From NCBI RefSeq assembly GCF_029893965.1, contig NZ_JARXXP010000010.1, positions 1 through 64,000 of the forward strand: a stretch of DNA of 64,000 bases, written 5' to 3'. Both the position numbers and the translations under genes were made by a program. A model generated the notes under the pieces. The model saw only the letters and a list, made by a program, of their open reading frames with translations, ran no database searches and was not told where the DNA came from. Origin of the DNA: Paenibacillus sp. PastM-3. GTDB lineage: Bacteria > Bacillota > Bacilli > Paenibacillales > Paenibacillaceae. Shown in pieces: positions 17,998-31,344 of the stretch (position 1 is the first letter of the stretch; the number at the start of each line of letters is the position of its first letter).

Positions 17998-18882
17998 ATG
18001 CCGGCAGCCCTTAAAGGCACGATTACCATTGACGGACAGGAGCTTACGGTTACGAATCCCGAGAAGCCGCTTTGGCCGGAGATGGGGATTACGAAGCGGA
18101 TCTATCTGCAGAAGCTGGCCGCCCTTTCGCCTTACCTGCTCAGCTACTGCAGAAACCGGCTGCTGACGGTTATAAGATACCCCCACGGCGTGCCCGGGAT
18201 GTCTTTTTACCAGAAAAATGCCCCCCGGCCGCGGCCTGCATTTGTAAAAACAGCTGTGCAGGACGGGATCGAATATATTGTTCTGCATGGCTTGCCGGAG
18301 CTGCTATGGCTGGGGAATCTGGCCGCGCTGGAGTTTCATCCTTCCCTGCATTACGCCGGAAGCAGCCTGCCCTGTGAGTGGATGATTGACCTCGATCCTT
18401 CCCTTGAGGTGGAGCCGCGCATTATGGAAGCAGCATCTCTCGTGGGCGATGTGCTCAAATCACTGGGTCTGTCCTCGGTTCCCAAGACCTCAGGGGCTAC
18501 AGGGGTACAGATTATTGTTCCGGTACAGCAGGGTATTACTTTTGAAGAGCTGCGCAAGACCGGACACTTTATCGGGCGTTATGTGACCGAGAAGCGTCCC
18601 GACCTGTTCACGCTGGAACGCCTGAAAAAGCACCGCGGTGACCGGATTTATTTTGATTATCTCCAGCACTACGGCGGCAAAACGCTGGCTGCCCCGTATA
18701 CTCCCCGGGCACGCCCGGGAGCTACCGTGTCCACTCCGCTGCTGTGGGAAGAGGTTGCCCGCAACGTATCACCGCTTGATTATCATCTGCTGAATATTGA
18801 AGAACGGCTGAACCGCATGGGTGATCTTATAGCCAAGGTAGCGCCACAGCCCGTAGGCGAGATTGCTGCGAAGCTGCCTTGA
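17998..18882 (+). CDS. LigD-type primase-polymerase (NHEJ polymerase domain as separate protein)
   Basis: The 294-residue protein is the archaeo-eukaryotic-primase-type polymerase domain of LigD. It shows LTVTNPEKPLWPEMGITKRIYL, the catalytic acidic motif WMIDLDPS, TSGATGVQIIVPV and RGDRIYFDYLQ. It fills gaps and adds ribonucleotides or deoxynucleotides at broken ends before ligation. AGGAGGTG precedes the ATG. It follows the ligase gene directly, so the operon order is ku - ligase - polymerase. No phosphoesterase domain was seen in either protein. Confidence 0.94.
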   Translation: MPAALKGTITIDGQELTVTNPEKPLWPEMGITKRIYLQKLAALSPYLLSYCRNRLLTVIRYPHGVPGMSFYQKNAPRPRPAFVKTAVQDGIEYIVLHGLPELLWLGNLAALEFHPSLHYAGSSLPCEWMIDLDPSLEVEPRIMEAASLVGDVLKSLGLSSVPKTSGATGVQIIVPVQQGITFEELRKTGHFIGRYVTEKRPDLFTLERLKKHRGDRIYFDYLQHYGGKTLAAPYTPRARPGATVSTPLLWEEVARNVSPLDYHLLNIEERLNRMGDLIAKVAPQPVGEIAAKLP

Positions 18883-18933
18883 AGCGTAGATCGGGCAGGG
18901 ACAGCAGAGCCGCAGAACAGCATACAGACAGCA

Positions 18934-18969
18934 ATAAGCCCGCAATGCCTATAATGGCTGCGGGCTTAT
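18934..18969 (+). terminator. Hairpin after the NHEJ operon
   Basis: ATAAGCCCGCA (18934-18944) pairs perfectly with TGCGGGCTTAT (18959-18969). The T-tract is weak. A second small hairpin, CGTCCA/TGGACG, follows at about 18973-18989. Nothing else is seen before the yitT-like stop at 19107. Confidence 0.55.
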
Positions 18970-19106
18970 CAGGCGTCCAGCTTGTGGACGGAAGGTATTG
19001 TTCTATATGAGAATTCGGTACAAAGAGCTGCAGGCACCGGATTGATTACTCTGACTTTCGTAAATATACCTTCCTTCGGACAGCGTATCCGTTCCCCCGG
19101 ATCACG

Positions 19107-20018
19107 CTAGTGGATTGATTTCTTTTTGAAGCGGCCGCCTTTTACATCGTGGATGTTGCCAATTGCAATAAATGCATCAGAATCCCAGTCTTCTACAATG
19201 GATTTGAGCTTTGCTTCTTCCAGACGAGTAATGACAACAAAAATCACCTTTTTATTTTCACCGGAAAAACCGCCTTCGCCATCCAGATACGTTACACCAC
19301 GCCCGAGACGCTCCGTCAGCGCTTCCCCGATGTCGCGGAACTTGTCGCTGATAATCCAGACCGACTTCGACTGGTCCAGACCTTCGAGTGTTACATCAAT
19401 CATCTTGAAGGCAATATAATAAGCAATCAGGGAAAACATGGCATTATTCCAGCCGAACACAAACCCCGCTCCGGAAAGGATAAAGAAGTTGAAGAACATG
19501 ACTACTTCCCCGACAGAGAATGGCAGCTTCTTCGCAACCAGAATGGCCACAATCTCCGTACCGTCAAGCGATCCCCCGTATCTGACAACGAGCCCGACCC
19601 CGACGCCCAGTATAACCCCGCCGAACACGGCTGCCAGCAGCGGCTCAACGGTAATCGGATTGACCGGATGCAGCAGCTGAGTACCGATCGACATGACAAC
19701 GACCGCAAATAAAGTGGATAAGGCAAAGGTCTTGCCGATCTGCTTGTAGCCGATTATCAGAAACGGCAGGTTGAGCAGGGTCAGCAAAATACCGAGAGGA
19801 ATATGAAAAATATGGGATAGCATAATGGAAATACCGGTTATTCCGCCGTCAATCAACTCATTGGGAACCAGAAAAATCTCCAGGGCCACCGACATCATCG
19901 ATGCACCCAGCACCATCATAACCACCCGCCCGGCAAACCGCAGTCTGGCGGTCTTCAAGGATGCTTTCTGCGGCTTTTTCTGATCCTCATTCGTAAGGAT
20001 TTGCTGGCTCACAGTCAT
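19107..20018 (-). CDS. YitT-family membrane protein (DUF161 plus DUF2179)
   Basis: The 303-residue protein has about five to six hydrophobic helices (residues 25-200) with LIDGGITGISIMLSH and YGGSLDGTEIVAI, hallmarks of the YitT family. A soluble C-terminal DUF2179 domain follows (GEALTERLGRGVTYLDGEGG; about residues 215-300). The function of the family is not established. It is a single-gene unit on the minus strand, converging with the NHEJ operon. Confidence 0.9.
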   Translation of the reverse strand: MTVSQQILTNEDQKKPQKASLKTARLRFAGRVVMMVLGASMMSVALEIFLVPNELIDGGITGISIMLSHIFHIPLGILLTLLNLPFLIIGYKQIGKTFALSTLFAVVVMSIGTQLLHPVNPITVEPLLAAVFGGVILGVGVGLVVRYGGSLDGTEIVAILVAKKLPFSVGEVVMFFNFFILSGAGFVFGWNNAMFSLIAYYIAFKMIDVTLEGLDQSKSVWIISDKFRDIGEALTERLGRGVTYLDGEGGFSGENKKVIFVVITRLEEAKLKSIVEDWDSDAFIAIGNIHDVKGGRFKKKSIH

Positions 20019-20184
20019 AGAACTCCCCCTATAAATAAGTGTTCAAAGAATAACTGAAAGCATAAGGTTAAGCTATACTTTCTTATATTTCTTCTCGTAC
20101 TTATATTATATCATAAAAGACGGCCAAATAAGGTATGGAACATATTCGCGCCTTAGAAAAGTTAAGGTTTAGTCCTATTTTTGG

Positions 20185-21618
20185 TCATAAAAGCGGAGAT
20201 AACAGCTGACAAAGACCTTGAATCAACTTGACATTCCTGCTCCGCTTCATGAATTTTTCAGGGTCAATAAACTCGCTGTGCTTCTGGTCTTTTTCAAAGG
20301 CGGCGGCAAGCCGGGTAACCATATCCGGAGAGAACAGCACCGCAGTCAATTCAAAATTGGAATAAAAGCTGCGCATATCCAGATTGGCGCTGCCGGCCGT
20401 CGCCAGCAGATCATCCACAATCATCACTTTGGCATGCATGAAGCCCGCAGTATAGCGGTAGAATTTCACCCCGGCATCCTGCAGATTCTCCAGATACGAT
20501 AAGGACGCAGCATAAACAAGCTTGTTGTCCGGTTTGGCCGGAATGATGATCCGCACATCCACTCCGCTCAGCACCGCGTTTTTCAGTGCCCGGCAGATCG
20601 CCGGATCTGGTATGAAATAAGGCGAGGTGATCCAGATCCGCTTTCTGGCCGCCGTAAGGGCGCCAAAAAACATCTCCTGGGATGCATCCACCGCGCCGTC
20701 CGGACCGCTCGCCACAAGAAGCACAGACTCCTCCCCGCTGCATTGATGATCCGGAAAAAAACGCGGATGGCTAAGCCAGTCTCCAACTGCCAGCTTCCAG
20801 TCCTTCAGGAATACATATTGCAGATCATATACGGCATCTCCCTCCAGCTTTAAATGAGTGTCGCGCCAGTTGCCCATTTTGGGGTCCTTGCCCAGATACT
20901 CATCTCCCACATTCATTCCGCCCGTAAACCCTACCAGCCCGTCGACAACCATAATTTTGCGGTGATTCCGGTAATTGAACCGGCGCTCCAGAAGCGATAT
21001 CAGCGGCGGCAAGAAGAAATGAACCTCTACGCCGGCATTTTTCAGCGTCCGGATAAACCTTTTGCTCAGGGCATAGCTGCCCAGGCCATCGCACAAAAGC
21101 CGGATCTTCACCCCTTGGCGGGCTTTACGAACCATTACATCCTGGAAGCGGTCACCAATTTCATCATCGCGGAAAATATAAAACTCCATATGGATATGCT
21201 CCCGCGCCCCTTCCATTGCCTCCAGCATCGCCTCATACGCTGCCCCGGCGTTCGGCAGGATCCGGCAGCGGTTCCGGCCGGTAATCTTCATATCGGACAG
21301 CCCGGAGAGCAGACGGAGCAGGCTGCCCCGGCCGGCAAATTTGGGATTTCCGCATTCCTCCGTTTTTTTGATGATCCTGATTTTACTGCAGACATGTGTG
21401 CGGATTTCACTGCGCCGCGCCGGCGTACAGCGTCTGCCGATTCTGCGGCTCTGCCGATAATCGCGCCCGAGGAAATAATAGAACGCAAGACCTGCCGGGG
21501 GGCAGCAGAAGCTGAGAAATATCCAGGCCATCGCCCTTTGCGGACGGCGGTATTCGAGCAGCATAACAGCTGCAATCTGCAGTACAAAGAGAGCCAATAA
21601 GAGTGCAATAACAGTCAA
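20185..21618 (-). CDS. cls: Cardiolipin synthase
   Basis: The 477-residue membrane enzyme joins two phosphatidylglycerols to make cardiolipin. Two N-terminal hydrophobic segments (about residues 1-50) are followed by two phospholipase-D motifs: HRKIMVVDG and HAKVMIVDD, each with the HxKxxxxD pattern. YFIPDPAICRALKNA and GSANLDMRSFYSNFEL also fit the family. A basic insert RQSRRIGRRCTPARR after the second helix is unusual. It stands alone, divergent from the M23 peptidase gene. Confidence 0.95.
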   Translation of the reverse strand: MTVIALLLALFVLQIAAVMLLEYRRPQRAMAWIFLSFCCPPAGLAFYYFLGRDYRQSRRIGRRCTPARRSEIRTHVCSKIRIIKKTEECGNPKFAGRGSLLRLLSGLSDMKITGRNRCRILPNAGAAYEAMLEAMEGAREHIHMEFYIFRDDEIGDRFQDVMVRKARQGVKIRLLCDGLGSYALSKRFIRTLKNAGVEVHFFLPPLISLLERRFNYRNHRKIMVVDGLVGFTGGMNVGDEYLGKDPKMGNWRDTHLKLEGDAVYDLQYVFLKDWKLAVGDWLSHPRFFPDHQCSGEESVLLVASGPDGAVDASQEMFFGALTAARKRIWITSPYFIPDPAICRALKNAVLSGVDVRIIIPAKPDNKLVYAASLSYLENLQDAGVKFYRYTAGFMHAKVMIVDDLLATAGSANLDMRSFYSNFELTAVLFSPDMVTRLAAAFEKDQKHSEFIDPEKFMKRSRNVKLIQGLCQLLSPLL

Positions 21619-21862
21619 GCCGTCACCTCCACAATCTCAATAAACAGCAGCCGGCAGCCTTTGATCCGCTGCCCGGGCAAGCTGATTCTAATACAGGTTT
21701 TGCCGGAACTCTTCCTCTTTATTCAATCAAACTGTTGTCATGTTCATCCAAAGGCCTGAATACATAGAGTAATAGGACAAATCGGATGAGCCCGCTGATT
21801 ACAGAATTTCCGGATTCACAGCCAAGCACAAGGCGGCTGCGCAGCCGCAGAAAGGAGAAGCT

Positions 21863-23077
21863 ATGAAAACCCAGCATAAGGATAACCGGATTACCCTGCT
21901 CGTTGTCCGTGAAGCCGGACGTCCGGTCAGACAGCTGCAGCTGTCCAAGCCGATGGCCCTGGCCCTGCCGGCTGCGGCTGCCCTATCTATTTCCAGTCTG
22001 GTCACCTCGATGCATTTTCATGCCTCACGTTCCATCGCTGAGCTGGAGGCGGAAGCCGCCTCCTTGTCGCTGGCCAATCTCCGGATGGAGATGAAGGTGG
22101 CCGACAAGGACCAGACGCTGCAGCAACTCCGCAACCAGGTCACGGAGCTGTCCGAAGAAGCCGAGGTAATCAAAGACAAGCTCAAAAGTGTAAGTGAGCT
22201 TGAAGCACAGCTGCAGTCGCTGATTGATGGCGAGGAGGCGACCGGTACACATTCTGGTACAGATTCAGATGCAGATATGGACTCTGCCTCTATCTCAGGG
22301 AATCCCCCGGTATCCGCTTCCGGAAATGCATTTGCGGTTACGGCAGCAGGACCGTCCGCAGGCTACAGAGCAGTTGCTTTGAATGCAGAACCGCAGGCAA
22401 GTTCTGCCGTCGCCTCCCTGCCGGCCATCAGCTTCCGTCTGGGAGCCATCTCGGGCGCAATCAGCAGCACGGTAACTCCGCAGGTAGGCGGAGAATATAT
22501 CGCCGTCTATCAGGATGATCCACTGGGAATGGTACAGGAGGCACGCGATGACTATGAAGAAATCCGCAGCCTGCTGGATGAAATGCTGGCCAGCCTGTCC
22601 GCCACCATTACAGAAGCCAAAGAGGTCCGGGATGCAGAGGCCCAGCTTAAGGCCAGCCAGGCCCTCGCTGAGAAAGCACGTCTGGCTCCGGCCGTTATCT
22701 GGCCTACCCGTTCCAAGGTCATTACCTCCAGCTTCGGCTACCGTTCCGATCCCTTTAAGGGAATCTCCGCCTATCACTCGGGCATCGATATTGCCGGCAG
22801 TATCGGAGACCCCATCTATGCGGCCATGGAAGGTGAGGTTACAGCATCGGATCAAATGGGCGCAAGAGGCAAATATATTATTATCAAGCATGCAAATGGT
22901 CTCGAAACCTGGTACATGCATCTGAACAGCATGAGCGTCTCCGCCGGTGACAAGGTCACCAAAGGCGAGCAAATCGGTACGCTTGGCAATACCGGGCGCA
23001 GCACGGGGCCGCATCTGCATTTTCAGGTCATCAAGCAGAATAAAGCGGTCAACCCTTTGGGTTATGTCAAACAATAG
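21863..23077 (+). CDS. M23-family metallopeptidase, membrane anchored
   Basis: The 404-residue protein has a short cytoplasmic start, one hydrophobic segment (about residues 33-52), a coiled coil (about 56-125), a low-complexity Ser/Ala linker and a C-terminal LytM/M23 domain (about 285-400). Zinc ligands are visible in YHSGIDIAG (H...D) and GPHLHFQV (HxH). It is predicted to cleave peptidoglycan cross-bridges outside the membrane. AGAAAGGAGAAG precedes the ATG. A bactofilin gene follows after 24 bp, a pairing known from cell-shape loci in other phyla. Confidence 0.92.
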   Translation: MKTQHKDNRITLLVVREAGRPVRQLQLSKPMALALPAAAALSISSLVTSMHFHASRSIAELEAEAASLSLANLRMEMKVADKDQTLQQLRNQVTELSEEAEVIKDKLKSVSELEAQLQSLIDGEEATGTHSGTDSDADMDSASISGNPPVSASGNAFAVTAAGPSAGYRAVALNAEPQASSAVASLPAISFRLGAISGAISSTVTPQVGGEYIAVYQDDPLGMVQEARDDYEEIRSLLDEMLASLSATITEAKEVRDAEAQLKASQALAEKARLAPAVIWPTRSKVITSSFGYRSDPFKGISAYHSGIDIAGSIGDPIYAAMEGEVTASDQMGARGKYIIIKHANGLETWYMHLNSMSVSAGDKVTKGEQIGTLGNTGRSTGPHLHFQVIKQNKAVNPLGYVKQ

Positions 23078-23101
23078 AACAGGAATGAGAGGTGGATAAG
23101 C

Positions 23102-23551
23102 ATGTGGAGTAAACGCAAGCACACTGCGCCATTTAGGTCAACGGATTCGCTGATCGGCCACGGCGGCAATCTGGAGGGCAAGGTACAGTGCGATACAAAC
23201 CTGCGGATTGAGGGGAATTTCAGCGGGGAAATCCAATGCCAGGGGACCGTTACAATCGGTGAGCAGGGAACCGTACGTTCCACGATTAAAGCCAAAGAAA
23301 TCATCATCGCAGGAAAAGTGTACGGTGACGTCACAGCGGATCAGCGGCTCACCATGACAGGTACTGGTCAGCTGCACGGCAATATTCTCGCAGGCACGCT
23401 GAGCATTATGGAAGGCTGCGTGCTGAACGGCTCTGTCGCCACTGCCGAACAGCCTGCCGTGCTGCTGGCGGACGTTCCCGCAGGGGCGGAGCTTGCGGAC
23501 AAAGCCGGCAAGCGCGGATCCAAGCAGCAGGGCAAACGCGAAGCGGGCTAA
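23102..23551 (+). CDS. Bactofilin (polymer-forming cytoskeletal protein)
   Basis: The 149-residue protein carries the bactofilin beta-helix: IGHGGNLEGKVQCDTNLRIEGNFSGEIQCQGTV-type repeats of alternating hydrophobic residues through about residue 115. A disordered Ala/Lys tail follows. Bactofilins self-assemble without nucleotides into filaments at the membrane and often scaffold cell-wall enzymes. It starts 24 bp after the M23 peptidase gene, so the two probably act together on the wall. Confidence 0.93.
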   Translation: MWSKRKHTAPFRSTDSLIGHGGNLEGKVQCDTNLRIEGNFSGEIQCQGTVTIGEQGTVRSTIKAKEIIIAGKVYGDVTADQRLTMTGTGQLHGNILAGTLSIMEGCVLNGSVATAEQPAVLLADVPAGAELADKAGKRGSKQQGKREAG

Positions 23552-23599
23552 GCGGGCGCTGCCCGTTTAGCCTCACTTTTTTTGTATAAGACGCCCTGT

Positions 23600-24388
23600 C
23601 TAGGCAGCCACATCTCTTTTGCTGAAGACAAACCAGGAAACCGCCAGAAACAGCACATAGTAGGCAGCCAGCACTGCAACCGAGAAGCCGAGGCTGACCC
23701 CTCCCGGTCCTGTTTCGCCAAACAGATACACCCGCAAATCCATATGAGTGAAAATCAGATATTTGGCCCACTCGAAGCGTTCAGGAGTAAAAAGCGTCGC
23801 GAAAATATTTTTGGTAAACATAATAAACAGTGACAGTCCGATCGCCAGACCGCTTGCGCGGAAGACACTGGAGACCATGAAGGCCAGCGCCACTGTAAGG
23901 AACAGTTCAATATAGCGGCAGAACAAATCCATGAACGAGTATGCCGCCGGACTCCATGACATCAGATCTGTAACAGTGGAGGAATCCGCTCTCGCAAAGA
24001 TCAGCGATGATGTATAACCGAACGCGATCAGCACGGCTGTACTGAGCAGGCTGAACAGAATCAGGGATATATATTTTGAAAGCAGGATTTTGGAGCGGCT
24101 CCACGGGCGGATCAGCAGCAGCTTGATCGTCCCCCAGGAGAATTCTCCGGCCACAGCATCAGCTGCAATAACAACCGTAAAGATGGTATTCAGGAAAAAG
24201 GAAATACTGACTGTCATCTGAAAATTATCCCATACCCCGGTTCCGGACGGATCAGAGCTGCTTGTAAAATAAATCAGTGCCGGAAACAGCGCACTCATGA
24301 GTCCCAAAATAAACAGCATCACCCATGTGCGGACACGGCTGTAAATTTTGATATTCTCATTATGTATGAGAGCTGCGAACTCACCCAA
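23600..24388 (-). CDS. ABC transporter permease (ABC-2 type)
   Basis: The 262-residue protein has six hydrophobic segments and the ABC-2 pattern of an exporter permease, with GEFSWGTIKLLLIRPWSRSKILLSKYI after the second helix, a segment typical of Bacillus/Paenibacillus lantibiotic- or bacitracin-type permeases. The best start is a TTG at 24388, seven bases after GGAGG and overlapping the stop of the ATPase gene (TTGGGTGA). Longer in-frame starts run back into that gene. The substrate is unknown. Confidence 0.86.
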   Translation of the reverse strand: MGEFAALIHNENIKIYSRVRTWVMLFILGLMSALFPALIYFTSSSDPSGTGVWDNFQMTVSISFFLNTIFTVVIAADAVAGEFSWGTIKLLLIRPWSRSKILLSKYISLILFSLLSTAVLIAFGYTSSLIFARADSSTVTDLMSWSPAAYSFMDLFCRYIELFLTVALAFMVSSVFRASGLAIGLSLFIMFTKNIFATLFTPERFEWAKYLIFTHMDLRVYLFGETGPGGVSLGFSVAVLAAYYVLFLAVSWFVFSKRDVAA

Positions 24389-25310
24389 TGCCTTCACCTC
24401 CGGTAATCTCCAGGAATTGATCTTCCAGTGACCGTGACAGCGCCCTGATGCTATATACTTTGAAGCCTGCCGCCACAAGTCTTGCATTCAGCTCAGCAAT
24501 GTCCTCACGCGCGGCCACCACGGAGATCCCCCCGTTTTTTAACACGCCCTGCCCCAGCACGGCCAGCGCACCCTCAGGATCATCAACCTCAAACAGCGTT
24601 TCCGTGACCGGCAATACAGAGTCTCCTACTGCTTTCAGCTGCTTGACATCAATCAGCCGGCCGTTCTGGATAATGGCCACACTGTCACACATCAGCTCCA
24701 TCTCGGACAGCAGGTGGCTGGAGACAAATACGGTCGTCCCCTCCTCCTGGCACAGCCGCCGCAAATAATCGCGCAGCTCCCGGATGCCCTGGGGATCAAG
24801 ACCATTTGTCGGCTCATCAAGGATCAGCAGCTTCGGCCGGTGCAGCAGGGCCTGGGCCACGCCCAGCCGCTGGCGCATGCCGAGCGAGTAGGTTTTGACT
24901 TTGTCGTTAATTCTCTGGCCGAGCCCGACCAGCTGCACAACCTCATCAATTCGCTGCTTCGTAACACCGGGAACCATCCGGGCGTACTGGCGCAGATTCT
25001 GGTACCCGCTCAGGAACTTGTACATTTCCGGATTCTCCACGATCGCGCCGACATTGGCCACAGCCTCTTCAAAATGATCCTTGATGCTGCGTCCGCAGAT
25101 CAGAATATCACCGCGGCTGATCGAGATCAGACCGACCATCATGCGGATCGTAGTTGTTTTCCCGGCGCCGTTGGGCCCAAGAAACCCGAAGATCTGTCCG
25201 GGCGGAATATCCAGCGTCAGATCACTTACCAGCGTTTTGGAGCCGATTTTTTTGGTTACCCCCATCAGGCTGGCAACAGGCTTATTCGCCGATTCTGCCG
25301 TAAGTGGCAT
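24381..25310 (-). CDS. ABC transporter ATP-binding protein
   Basis: The 309-residue protein has Walker A GPNGAGKTT, signature YSLGMRQRLGVAQ, Walker B LLILDEPTNGLDP and the H-loop SSHLLSEMELM. A C-terminal extension of about 85 residues follows the cassette. This is the CcmA/BcrA-type subunit that pairs with the downstream ABC-2 permease. The ATG at 25310 lies behind AAGGAAGTG; an upstream extension has no ribosome site. No two-component system is adjacent, so an antibiotic role is not indicated. Confidence 0.93.
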   Translation of the reverse strand: MPLTAESANKPVASLMGVTKKIGSKTLVSDLTLDIPPGQIFGFLGPNGAGKTTTIRMMVGLISISRGDILICGRSIKDHFEEAVANVGAIVENPEMYKFLSGYQNLRQYARMVPGVTKQRIDEVVQLVGLGQRINDKVKTYSLGMRQRLGVAQALLHRPKLLILDEPTNGLDPQGIRELRDYLRRLCQEEGTTVFVSSHLLSEMELMCDSVAIIQNGRLIDVKQLKAVGDSVLPVTETLFEVDDPEGALAVLGQGVLKNGGISVVAAREDIAELNARLVAAGFKVYSIRALSRSLEDQFLEITGGEGIG

Positions 25311-25382
25311 TTCTTCACTTCCTTTCTTTCGTTTATAAAATGAAATATTCAAATCTCCAAGCAAGGTTCAAGTCATAACTCC

Positions 25383-25630
25383 GGGGATTGGTTGGATTTC
25401 AGGCTGCTGTTGGTGTACAGAATAGATTTGAAGTTTTCATTACGGGATGGCCGTGACTCCAGGGAATGGTTGGACTTCCAGCCGCTGTTGTCTGCAGATT
25501 TCTTGATCTTACTCGCTGTTCGCGGTAGAAATCCGCAGACTGCCTATGCTTCCGTAGCGAGCTTTTCTGCGAAAAGCTTTCAGACGGACGCTCCGCTCTT
25601 CCAGTTCCAAAATTCCCTTCCGCCACTTTT
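25383..25630. repeat. Dispersed intergenic repeat, copy 1
   Basis: A roughly 180-250 bp segment resembles the one at 60350-60535. Its core has two hairpins: arms 25490-25503 / 25527-25540 (GTCTGCAGATTTCT with one mismatch) and 25560-25567 / 25571-25578 (AGCTTTTC, loop TGC). The first part (25383-25432) looks like a degenerate extra copy of the segment beginning near 25461. No gene is supported within it. Confidence 0.75.
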
Positions 25631-25961
25631 TCCTTCTTGTTAATTTTTAAGTCCTAAATCTATGAACAAAGGCAAAAGCAGCACTTCTAAAGTTCCATAT
25701 TTCTCCTACGTTACTCTTACCTTGCATATATTTTGAAAAATTTCATTTTATATATTTTCTATATTACCACATCTTACCTTTTTCCTGAAAATCAGGGAAA
25801 AGGAAGAGCTAACTAACTAATAGACGGCTAATATGACGGTAACACTGCATATATAGAAAAATTTTAATAAGAATGTCGCTCCATCCTCAGTACCCCTCTA
25901 CCTATAAACCCGAATTAACCGCCGCCAATCTTTAAATAGGACAATGTTCAGACGAAATAAC
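25631..25961. other. AT-rich gene-free stretch
   Basis: Between the dispersed repeat and the tandem repeat the sequence is AT-rich, with many TTTTATAT runs near 25740-25770. It has no open frame with a ribosome site and no clear hairpin. It seems to hold only spacer; the promoter of the ABC transporter pair should lie nearer 25311-25380 but was not recognised. Confidence 0.5.
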
Positions 25962-26157
25962 GGGATTTTTCCCTTTATTCGGCTCACCTTGCCCACTTTG
26001 GGGATGTTTAATGGGATTTCTCCCTCTATTACCGCTCACTTTGCCCACTTTGGGGACGTTTAATGGGATTTTTCCCTCTATTACTGCTCACCTTGCCCAC
26101 TTTGGGGATGTTTAATGGGATTTTTCCCTCTATTACCGCTCACTTTGCCCACTTTTG
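25962..26157. repeat. 52-bp tandem repeat, about 3.8 copies
   Basis: Units begin at 25962 (51 bp), 26013 (52 bp), 26065 (52 bp) and 26117 (partial). Each starts GGGATTT..TCCC, a small inverted repeat, then a TATTAC-GCTCAC segment, TTGCCCACTTTGGGGA and TGTTTAAT. Copies differ at only a few positions. There is no spacer variation, so it is not a CRISPR array. Confidence 0.9.
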
Positions 26158-26282
26158 GCTGTTCGCCCACTCCTACATTTGGGACTAAGCAGACAGGCCT
26201 GCTCTAATGTAGTTAATCCATTATTAACTATCTATCATGCTTAGGATGGAGGGGTGGCACCAGCTATACAGGTGTACATATG

Positions 26283-26327
26283 AAAAAGGGCCGTATCCTC
26301 CGCCAAGCGGACGAATACAGCCCTTTT
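26283..26327 (-). terminator. Intrinsic terminator of gltB
   Basis: On the minus strand AAAAGGGC (26320-26327) pairs with GCCCTTTTT (26283-26291). Inner pairs GTAT/ATAC and CCGC/GCGG lengthen the stem. T-rich sequence closes it. Confidence 0.8.
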
Positions 26328-26372
26328 CTCTTTATTCCATTAAGCCGGTCAAAAAGACACGGCTATGATGAT

Positions 26373-30971
<4,599 letters not shown>

Positions 30972-31344
30972 ACGCAACCTTTCTATTCTAAAGTAGTACC
31001 TTGATTCTCAGGAAAATGTTACAAAGAAATACTTAATATTTATTCAAGCCAGATTGGTTATATAAGTTTATCATCGACCTGACATGAGCGCAATTTAAAG
31101 TTTTTTATGAGTTTGATTAACATTTGTTTTTACGGTACAGCTTTACTGAGCGAAAGTGTAAAAAAACTTTATGATGCATATTTATGCATAACTTATGTAT
31201 AAGCTCTTATTCAATGAAAACGCTTCAGACGGTTTTCTTTTTCACTATGTACTCTTTTTTATGGACTTTTCCGCATATAAAAAACACAAGGGCGCCCCCG
31301 CGGGGACGCCCTTTGTTCATATCAGCCATTTTCAGATAATGTGA
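30972..31344 (-). other. Gap upstream of gltB: leader with inverted repeat and downstream terminator of yhgE-like gene
   Basis: The gltB leader is AT-rich and no confident promoter was picked. An 11-bp inverted repeat TAAAGTTTTTT (31096-31106) / AAAAAACTTTA (31161-31171) could be a regulatory structure. At 31288-31313 AAGGGCG/CGCCCTT with an inner CCCC/GGGG stem and a nearby T-run on the minus strand is the terminator of the yhgE-like gene. Confidence 0.55.

Noticed and set aside
24381..24487. Longer N-terminus of the ABC-2 permease
   Set aside because: It would overlap the ATPase gene by over 100 bp; the TTG at 24388 has GGAGG at the right distance and fits coupled translation.
25962..26157. 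CRISPR array
   Set aside because: The 52-bp units abut directly with no unique spacers and there are no cas genes.
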